Origin: Balanoglossus misakiensis
Lineage: Eukaryota > Hemichordata
Reading direction: 5' to 3'
Length of the DNA: 64,000 nucleotides
NCBI GenBank assembly: GCA_040954595.2
Contig: CM082576.2
Coordinates: 11,718,001 to 11,782,000, forward strand
The position numbers and the translations under genes are program-made. Below are positions 54,085 to 64,000 of the stretch, in pieces. Position 1 is the first letter of the stretch. Every line of letters starts with the position of its first letter. Under the pieces are notes generated by a model. The model was not told where the DNA came from. It saw only the letters and a list, made by a program, of their open reading frames with translations, and searched no databases.

Positions 54085-56546
54085 GATGTCCCCACTTACA
54101 GTAGAGTCAACAATCCAATATTTCATCAAAATACTGTTTTTTAGCTATTTTCACATCTCTGATTTTCAGTTGTCAAATCACCTCTTAAACAAAACTTCGC
54201 CGTTTCATTAAAATGACTTAAAGATTCTTTCACACCCTATAGATAGATCATCTCTCAAACAAAACTCAGTCAAGTTTATGGTCAGTCAGACACAGCAAGA
54301 AAATAGGTATAACACGATTGCATCTTATTCGGTACGCCAGCACTGCCCTGTATCAAGCTTTCGAAAAACGCTCACGGGTCAGTTTCAATTCAGCAGTTAG
54401 CTAGGGAATCCGTGTCATGGTTAATACATTAGAGACTCCCTAGCGTTGCATTTCATGACCCCCACATTTCTAAAGTTTCTATAGGCTGTCATCGCGCTGT
54501 TTAACGCCTTTGAGACTAGACGTGTTTCCTTTCAACATCGCCCATATTTATCAAAAAGGGCCTGCAGCTTACAATATGAGTTAACATTACTACCATCAGA
54601 AATTCTTTTAGCGGGATTACATTCTGCAAACAATTTGCCGGTTAGAAAAAATGCAAAGAAGGCGGTGTTTTGTTGTCGGGCTGTTATCTACACCCCGTTG
54701 CACCTCTTATAATGTGCTGCGATGTGAGATATGAGATGAGTTATTGTGCGACATGAAACTGAGCCCTGGAACATCTTATAGTTCCATTATCATGATTATC
54801 ACAACGCAGATAGCAGATTAGCAGCAGTATCACAGCACTTGTTTTGGTGGTTTGGCTACTTTTGGGTTAAGATGATGGTCACGGTTTTCCCCCTGCATTG
54901 TAATTTATGGACAAAGGACAAAAGTACACGTAAACTATGAAGAATTGTGAAATTGCAATCAAGCACATTCGACGAAAAGCAATCACAAGCAATAACCGGG
55001 TCATAGCAGGTACATGTACACCATAAGTGTATAATATGATCGAGTCTTCAAACAAAACGGCGACTCCAAAAAAGAGACCCATGAAAACAATCCATCACGT
55101 CGCGCTATGCCGCGCCGCTGGTAATGTCACACATGCTGGAGAGGCCCGCTCTGTCAGTTAATTGTCACTTCTGACCAATGCGACGTGACCGCTGGAGAGA
55201 CGGCATGCACGTCGCGATAAAAACAAGACATAAAACCCTGAAGTTGCAAAAACCGACCGGCCAATGGGGCATTGATAAAATACCGCAAAAAATGCCACCG
55301 CGCGCAGCTGTTTCTGATAAAGTGACCCGTGCCGCGATTTTAAAAATAACACACTACATGGTGAACGCTGGGCAGGGGATCAGGATCGGCGTGTATACAT
55401 CTATCTACGTGCGAATCCCTTGAAAGAGGCTAAAATGCCGAGGGGTCATTCGGGGGTCAAATGTGTAACCATAGCTGTCGTTTTCGCGACCGATGCCCCT
55501 ATATATAGACCTACATATAATGTGTGTACCGTGCGTTGCAATTACCCCTAAAGGCTTTTCCACATTACATCAGAGGAAAGCGATCGTGCGGACTTGGTCG
55601 TCAGCCAAATCACGTGACCAAATCTGACGGCGAGAAGGCCACGACCTGACCGCAATCCAACGTATTATGGTGAAGGCATGAGATAATATATCTATTTGGC
55701 GAACCACCTCTGACATTCCGAGCCTGTTTTTTGTAAGATTGATAATTTCTTTCATTATTTATCTATTTTAGGGGGTTATAATTAGAATGTTGCTGGTTGT
55801 ATACGTCAACCAATTTGTTATTTCATTTTCCCCCCAAGCGACGCGGGTTAATTTGGAAAACCATACAGGGGCTTAGCATTGAAGACGACATAATTGCAAA
55901 AAGTTCGAAATAAGTGAAAAGGGTGAACATTCTATATTTAATGAAAATTAAAATGGAATAGTGGTGCGCCAGTTTCTCTCTTTTTTTAAAAACTAAAAAA
56001 AACGATGGAAGATGAGAGATAATTTAATTTTGTCTCCATGGACCTTTCGACGATACGATTTGCATGACAAAAGGAAAAACTACTTCATTTAGATTCAGCA
56101 GAAATGCCAGGCGATAATTTAGTAACACACAAAGGATCCACATATTTACGAACAAAGGACTAACGACGATCACTCCACATTTTCTTAGTTGGCCGACCAC
56201 GGGCTAATTACGCATGCAAAAGAAGTGGGTAGGCCATCTGGCGGCACCTATATAGCATGCATGTACTCACTGCTCCCCTCACGTGAAAAACTGACCCTCT
56301 AGAAATATGCCTGTTACCCATCGTCGTTAACCACGACCTCCTCCCGGCATCAGTCTCTCCGGGGAGCGGGGGTAGACTATTGCTCGCGAGAATGCACTTG
56401 TCTTTATAATTTTAAATGCATCAAGGGTCAAATGTCTAGTAACCATGATTAACAGCTCTGGTCTGCCTCTGCAAGGCGCCGATTGACATTACTACGTACT
56501 GGAGTTTTTGATTGATTGATTAATTAATTTGATCGATTGATCGATT

Positions 56547-56548
56547 GG

Positions 56549-56631
<83 letters not shown>
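56547..56631. repeat. (GATT)n tetranucleotide array
   Basis: About 20 units of GATT/TTGA in an uninterrupted run, bordered on the left by degenerate GATC/ATTA units. Confidence 0.96.
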
Positions 56632-56632
<1 letters not shown>

Positions 56633-59600
56633 AAAACACACGTAAAAGGCTGTGTACTAGAAACAATACGGGTTGGCGATCACGATCGGGTAACTGAAAT
56701 TCTCGGCAGACTGACTCATACTGACTCACATCAACTTGAACATCAGATCTCACTCAGCTGCAGTCATGCCTGAGATATGGCTTAATTGATAAAAAAAAAC
56801 ATTAGCAATGCAAATTAGTTTATAATTGATTACCACACCGACCAAATACCATGATTTTAAAATGATATGCACACAGATAAGTCATATTTAATGGCGTTAA
56901 CTGACTTGGTGTCCACTGACGTCAAAATAATAATCGATTTGATTAAGCCATCATGGTTTTTTCCATATGAAAGACTAGTGAATCAGTCAGTTTGTGAATA
57001 AATTATGCATTAAATGCTGATATGGTCTATTAACGAGGTTTGCTATGCAATTGAAATGGCATTAGTGACATTGTCATGGCCTGTTAAGCCAACTTGATTT
57101 CTGTTTTTTTACCCCAAGCCTGGCCTCCTGTTTATGTCTAAAACAACGGTCCAGCGTCAACTCTTCTAAAATGCGGCGTCACGACTGTACCGGCATGGGA
57201 AATCTTTAGTGTGATTCGCTCGTACACGCCCCATCAACCAAGGAACGGAATTCCCAAACATTTCTAAAGAAAGTTCATAATAATTTATCATTTACATCGT
57301 TGAAATGCAAAATATTATTCAAGCAAAAAGCAAAGTCGTGCTACTGTAACATTTAGTCACGAAATCTGAACGATTGGTATTTTTTATTGTAAAATATGAT
57401 TGGAATCTGGAATCTGAAGTTGCAATGGCTGATCACAGAGTCTCACGGGCAGCCATGAGGCAAGAACGGAAGGCTTGGTATCCACACTATAGACCCAATA
57501 AAGTCCTGCTCCTTCGTTATGGAAAAGTTGCACCTCTATTAGAGGAAACTGGGCCACGGGGTAAAGGGGTTAAAATGCCACCGAGGTTGACAACGTACGT
57601 ATGTGAACACAGACTATCAACCGCGCGAAAGCCTTCCCTACAGGGAATGCACTTTAGGAGCAGAAGAGTTGCCATGGAAACCTCACAGCTATAGTAGGCT
57701 GCCAGCGGCATCTCGGCGTGTGGAGTCAACGGTTCAATTTACTAAAACACCTTCGCACTGTGAATCGGGCAACTTGAAAACCGTTTGATAAGGAGGGGTG
57801 GTAGGCATGGGAATAACCTGTCAATCATTTGTTTCAACTCACAATGCAAATGTCTGCGCCATTTTTTTTCTGAAAACGCAACACTTTTTCGGCGTCTACT
57901 ATCTGTGGCCATTACTAACGTTTGGCCATTACTAACTTTTTTTCAATATAATAATACATATCCGTCAACACAAGCGTTGGAAAGTTCCATCTCTGCCGGG
58001 TCGTGTGCAGGTCAAAAAGTATGTATGAACCTCCGGGAGTACGCCAACCCAAAACAACAACGGAACTTTAGTTCTTTATCTTTGTAAAAATGCATGGATG
58101 CTAGACTGTCCCACTTCACGTGGTTTGACAGATTCACATTAGTGTTTCCTCAAGGCTCGCCTGACCACACCCATGATCAACGCCTTCTGTTGTCAATCCA
58201 TTTACTGGCGTTACCACAATACTTGCACATGAAAATATCACATCCAATGGAAAATAAATGCAAAACATGGCATTTTCACCCATAAAGACAAAATATTTAT
58301 CGAAATGGGATATTTGAGTTACCAACATTCAAACATCCAAGGCCCATTTTGCCATAGGGTTCCAAGAGTAATCTCTGTGATTTCTGTCTTCACTCAATTC
58401 ACACAAAAGACCACTTTGTGGATTGCAAATTTTCAAAACATTTTTAAGTAGAGGCAAAGAGGCATGTTTTCAATAATTTAAATATCAATTTGACTAAACC
58501 TGTCTATCTTGGCGTCCTAAAAAATCAGAACTTAGTCATGGTAACTTATGTCGATATCAAGAAAAGTTTTTTCCTTTACACGTGTAAGCAAAACAAAAAA
58601 TATACCAACTTTGAAGGTGTTCCTGTCGATTCTAAAAAAATACGTATGCAGGTGAGAGTAGAGCTACACAAAGAATAACTTTTCTTGTTTAATACCCCTC
58701 ATAAATAATTAATATGAATAATATGTAGCCTAGATTGAACACCGGCCTTGTCAATCACTCAAAAATGTTTTAACTTTGCCTGCAGAATTCCTGCGGACGA
58801 TCTTCCTGGGGAACATCCAGCTAACATTGAAATACCAGAAGCGATGGAATGTGGTGTTGCGTTATATTGGAATTACAAACTGTGCCGCCTGACAAAACAT
58901 TTTGAACACTGTGAGATTTGCACCATAAGGAGCAGATGCCCAGAATGCAATGGACAGACGCTTGCCACCTACACATGTGCATCACGAAATCACGATGCGC
59001 GCGCACAAAGTGTAGAATACAAAATAATACTATTGATTTACCAGACTTGTATATAAACAAGATGTATTTTTTAGCGCTGTGTGTCTTTCGAGAGATGCAC
59101 TTGAACCGAAACGGGACAAAATTCGCGATTTCAGATAAGCATCTAACCCGGAACGAAGCTGGAAGTTCTCACGACCCGACCGAGGAAAACCTCCTGTTGC
59201 CACGCCCTGTTCGCAAAAAAAAACATATCCGATAATCGTCTACTCTTGATTTCTGTCGGGTCGCCAGTGCGTATAAGTAGATCTGGAAAACGTCCTCGGT
59301 GCAGTATGAACAAAATGATTACAAAATTTACCTTTAGCCGAAGGATGATGATAAACAGCCGTTATTCGTTCCTTCATTCATTCACTCTCTCTCTCTCTCC
59401 GCCTGGATCGATGGATACTTTGATCACCGTGACAACGACAGCTGTTACCCGCTGTTGTCACAGTGTTCAGTTAGCGAAATTGTGCCCTCTTTCGATGAAA
59501 ATTTTTCACTGGATGATGCGCGTCAGTGACCTTTCCTTTAATGCGTGAACTATATAGTTCTCCATTCCCTTTGTGATGGGCTCTCGCTCTGCCAAGCACG

Positions 59601-62600
59601 CGATTGCTTTTACGGGCCTAAGTGTCCATATGCCACGAGGGTAAATTTGCGAGTGTAGCGAATTCTCATAATGATATATAATAATTGAGATTACAACTGC
59701 CGCCGTGACGATAAACCCTCGGTCACTGACCGTGATGAACATAAGCGTTCGCTGCTATAATTTGTCGGCAGTGGACGGGTGTCGTTTTCCGTGACGTGGT
59801 TTTGCGCACGTGCTGCAAGCTACATACGACCGGCCTAGCTAGCCAAGTGAGTGCAAAAGGCGTGCGCCAGCTCCAACTTCGAACTTCCACCCTCTCACAA
59901 TTGCATAAGCGAAACGATGACTCCAAAAGACAAAGGCGTCTGTTGTTATGAGCGGTGCACGTTTTCCACTTATGGAACTGCATCTGCCACAGCGCCATTG
60001 CAACTGATGCACTGACTGAGATTTTAGATATTGTCGCGGTTTTGGAAAATGTCGATTTGATGGCGAACGGAGGGGGGGATAGAGGCCCTGTCTTGAGTTT
60101 CCGCATCAGCTTAATTTATGCGCGCAAATACTGAGTATCAAGTCTGCGTCACGGCTAGCGGCCATGCATGTGAACCACCCTAGTCGTTTCCAGGGAAACG
60201 ACCTAGAAAAATTGAAATCGGAAACAAGGGTCTCTGTCAGGAGTCCCTGATATGGCCTACCCAGGCCGTCATTTTTATTGATGATGTGCAGACGTGAACG
60301 TGTTCGATCGAGCGGACATGCAAACCGTCCCTTTTTTTTCGCTGACCTGGACAATGCAATGCCTCGCTGCATGAAGTGTATGATATTACTGGGTGCGAAG
60401 ACGCCGACGCAGATTCCCAGGGTCAGTGTTATTAACACTGTATGGGAGCGGTTATTTTTATGTACACATCTGCGGTGACCTGTTTTGATGGCAGATAACT
60501 TGACCTGCGTAGCACGTCGAACGTGCGACATGACAGGCTGCCAATAATTTAGTCCGATAAAAAGCTAAAAATAAAAAAAATGATTTAAAAAAAAAAATAT
60601 ATGACTTGAATTTATGCTGGAGGTCACCCGGAATAAATTATTTGAATGTATGCATATCGCGCGGTAGTCAAAGGTATGCAAACATGTTTACGCTACCCTA
60701 GATGAGAGTAAACTGATACGCTGTAATTTCTTATTACATCGAGTTTGGAATTCGGTAGTTTACTAAGTAACAATCAAGCCCAGACATTACATGTTGGTGT
60801 CGTTTGCTGCTAAGGCGTTTATCAGTCGAGTTTTGAAGGAAAAAAACGGGGATTTGGGGAGTGAGGGAAAAGGTCTGGTTGAGAAAAACGCACGTGTATG
60901 GCTGGGAAGATTGCAGTGTAATGGTGCAAAAAATACAAATACTTGATTACACAACGTGGAGAAATGCAATTTTAGCCATATGTGCTTTCCAAATTGAGAA
61001 ACAAACAAACTAAAATGTGCCACCTATATGCGATGAGGGCGCTTCAATGCGGGCGGGCTGACGAATATATGAGCGTCCACACGAGATATTTTGCTCAATG
61101 ATACGTCAGTGGTAATTTGAAGCACGCGAGAGGCAATTGATATTTAGCGATGACTTTTGCACGCCTGGCCCGGATGAAAACATGATGATATGCTGACGAG
61201 ATTCCACAGGGGCACAATTTATTCCCGTCAGGCAAGCCTAGATGAGCGGTTGATACGTTAATATGTTGATTTTTTTGTTGATCGTTGCAAATGCTACGCA
61301 TCTGTACACATGCGTGCGTGCCTTCATTCATTCATTCTAATAAAAGAGCGGATGAAAATGGCGTGTAAGCTTAATACGTGATGGTTGCACTCCTTCTGTC
61401 CGGCTATAAATGAATTGGGCGGTCGTGTACATGTAGCTGGGAGTCGCCCTACTAAAGCTAACCCCGCGGCCTCGATCATAACATTAACAAGCTACATGTT
61501 TGTAATAGCGAGTTTGGGCGTTGGCCTTCCTTGCAGGTGAACGATGGCAAGTTTCGCCGCATCACGGAAACAGACCCGTGCCCTACGTTAAACAGTGCAT
61601 TGGGTTCAACGAGAAAAAAAACCTACATGGCACTGCGGGCGAGTTGTTGTGGGCTCCGTTTTTGATGGAAAATCGTTGAAGCTCGTCGGTAAGCGCTACC
61701 TCTGTCACATGTAACGTTACAAAGAGGATACAGTTGCTGGCAGTCGCTTTAAAACACTAAAATTAAACGCAATTTGACGTTGCATTTTTCAGACTTACCT
61801 TAATTAGAGACAGATACACACCAGATCGGTTTTGCTATCCTTGTAACAGTCTAAAAAACGGCCGAGAGGAGAAAGAGGAGGCAAAATACGCTCTCGCCTG
61901 TTGTTGGTCGTGTCAGTGAAAGTGTAAGTTGTACACACTGAATGCTGGGCGCTGTTACTCATCATTCCGTTTATGAGATCTGTTGATTACATATGCGAGG
62001 GGTGGCAGCTTATGGATTGCGCGGAGAGGGGAATGTTTCTTTGACAACGGAGAATCTCTGAAGTGATAGGCGGTGATGGCGACAGACAAGGGGCAATTTC
62101 CATTGACTTTAATTTCTAAAACATCGATTTCAATCGCGAAATATCGTAAAGGTGACACGGTAGATTTTTGACCCTCCCCACCACAAAATGCGGTCCCCGA
62201 CTTGAACTTTGGATCGTCTAACACGATGCCTGATTACTGTCACTGCAGAAGCGATTGTAGATGCTTGCCCCAGATCCTCGCAGAAAAGCGTCAACAGATA
62301 CACGTCCAGTGGCAATTTTATTCCCACCGAAGCTTAAATTTAGTTAACACGAAATGAAAACGTTTGAAAACCATTGGCCTCTCCGACAAAGATGCACCAT
62401 TGAATGTTCGTAGTCACGACCAACAAAAAATGCAGTAGGAGAGTAGCCATCAGAATTCCAATCATACTCTGGGATGATATCAATCATGATGCACAGAAAG
62501 CCCCTCTGCGGTTGGCTGTAAAGCGAAGCCGACCGTCAAACGCAGTTATTAATAATTTGCATCTATAATAAGTCATTAAAGATTGGAGATGAGAAAATTC

Positions 62601-64000
62601 CGACTCCTAAGAGCAGTGTTCCTTATGCATGTGGGCAGCGCCGGCCAACCCCCTTCTTGGCGGCAATAACATTCTCGCTGATCGTTGTCATTTGCCCTGC
62701 CTCTCTTGTAGAATGCGGTTGAGTGTTCTGGCTTTGCTTGACCCGAGGTCATGATGCTGAGAAGTAGGAGGGACTATATTCCCTCATGCCCAACTTGGGT
62801 CTAGGTTTGTGCGTAGTGTATTATTCAGCAGATATGTACACTCGCGTCGGTTTAGAGGAGGTCACGCTGACATATTTGATACTGTGGTGTATTTTTGCCC
62901 ACACATTCGTACATACACGCAAACGTCGTGACGTACATGTAACAGGACAGAAATAGCCGCCGAAAATTTCCGTTACACTTCTCACAATTATCTTGTATAA
63001 ATGCAAATGTGTTCCAAATCAACCTTACATAATTAGTACGCTCAATATTTTTTTTTTAAAAGTGGTACGTCTGGAAACGATCGGTAAGACGTCAACGACC
63101 ATATTTTAAACACTCTCAAATTGATGTCAACACATGACATTTCTCTCCCCATCCACGCTGTGGGTGGACCCCTTGTTGCTTGTTTTTTTTTATCTGGTCT
63201 AGCAACGGGGGCGTTCTTGATTTTTGCCCTGTTTCAAGAGAACCTTACTGTGCCCTTTTTTCGCCAATTGATCTGTTAAATAGTTGCTCCTTTGTTATAT
63301 ACACATAGAGTGTGTGGACTTGTTTTCAATGAAACCATTGAGTGGCAGCGATTCATTTACAAATCCCTGTGACCCTGACAGCCCCGTGCCCCTATTTTCG
63401 CGCCAACATCTTCAGCTTCCTTTACAAGGGCTGGGTGAGAGCAATTTCAAGAAGAGGCCGGCCAGGCCCTCCGCTACCGGGCCTCTTCACTACAAGGCCA
63501 CATCCCACTCCCCTCTCAGTGCCTTCCAAGGTCCCGCCCCCTAAAATATCACCCAGCTGGAATTATTGCAAAGCCACACAGACAGGCATCGGAGATGCAG
63601 TCAGTTTTTACTATAAACTTTTTTTACAAAAAGAAATCCTGATATGTGAGATTTTAGTACAAGTGTTAGAAATTAATTGACGATTTTGCGAAGGGTAGAT
63701 TTTTCCATTAAAACGACTCGTGGGATTCCTTTCCCGATTTCCGCGCGTGCGCTATGCTTTCTTCTACTGACAGTGTACAGTCCATGATCCCATCTCTCAG
63801 TGACCGTAGACATGTGGTAGCTTGAATCGTAAACAAAATTATCAACTGAAAGTGATCACTCTCTTTCCCAACAAGCAATATCAAGTACAGTCTGATCGAT
63901 GAGAAGCTTACATGTAAACACAAACAACAAATCAGTTGACAATGGCATATTTTTTCAGCTTGAAAAACTTGGTGAGATAATGGTGCATGTGGATTGCACA

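Larger units (their letters stand above)
53654..64000. other. Gene-poor right end (10 kb)
   Basis: No gene that I can support. It contains one clear inverted-repeat element (53926-54084), a GATT tetranucleotide array (56547-56631), and scattered short open frames. Two minus-strand frames with hydrophobic segments (62.13-62.33 and 60.1-60.53 kb) recall parts of seven-helix receptors but cannot be joined into a gene. A GC-rich patch at 63.35-63.55 kb is open in two frames without resemblance. Part of this interval may be intron of a gene reaching beyond the window. Confidence 0.55.

Noticed and set aside
63284-63680. GC-rich patch open in two plus-strand frames
   Set aside because: Pro-rich, no splice signals of quality and no recognised family; probably chance, or an exon remnant that cannot be assigned.

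Overview
This is an animal (metazoan) nuclear genome window. The genes are split by introns with GT/AG borders, and the intergenic DNA is AT-rich with many microsatellites. The protein families (TMEM62, SLC16, calmodulin, transferrin receptor/GCPII, CYP4, SLC5, V-ATPase G, RPB9, PLAC8) are animal ones. Compact introns of about 0.1-3 kb and small palindromic elements ending in a CTGATTAAAATCAG-like sequence suggest a lancelet (Branchiostoma) or another marine invertebrate deuterostome. That species assignment is an inference. I see no bacterial, phage, CRISPR or viral content.

Layout, left to right. 89-2580 (+): the last six exons of TMEM62, whose 5' part lies outside the window; its stop codon lies inside a tandem repeat that fills the 3' UTR. 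4248-6591 (-): a four-exon SLC16/MCT-type transporter. 8333-13065 (-): a five-exon calmodulin-like gene with the classic 31-nt second exon. 16774-24299 (-): a twelve-exon type II membrane protein of the transferrin receptor/glutamate carboxypeptidase II family with a broken active site; one intron carries a 503-bp near-perfect foldback element. 26462-30078 (+): a complete nine-exon CYP4-type cytochrome P450. 30924-31289 (-): an uninterrupted V-ATPase subunit G frame. 31531-36876 (-): a thirteen-exon SLC5-type sodium/solute symporter. 44702-46656 (+): the five-exon RNA polymerase II subunit RPB9. 48251-49795 (+): a single-exon 514-residue protein that I do not recognise. 51886-53653 (-): a four-exon PLAC8-domain protein. 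The stretches 36.9-44.7 kb and 53.7-64 kb hold no gene that I can support.

The genes do not form a pathway. They look like an ordinary set of neighbours: housekeeping genes (RPB9, V-ATPase G), solute carriers (SLC16, SLC5), a detoxification or lipid P450, and lineage-type paralogues (calmodulin-like, TfR/GCPII-like, PLAC8). I found no convincing new multi-gene system. The items most worth a second look are the foldback element with target-site duplication, the partly degraded peptidase site, the calmodulin-like protein with a degenerate fourth EF hand, the intronless V-ATPase G, the intronless orphan gene, and the tandem repeat that has captured the TMEM62 stop codon.

Exon borders were read by hand from splice signals, reading phase and family similarity. 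No alignment or transcript data were available.
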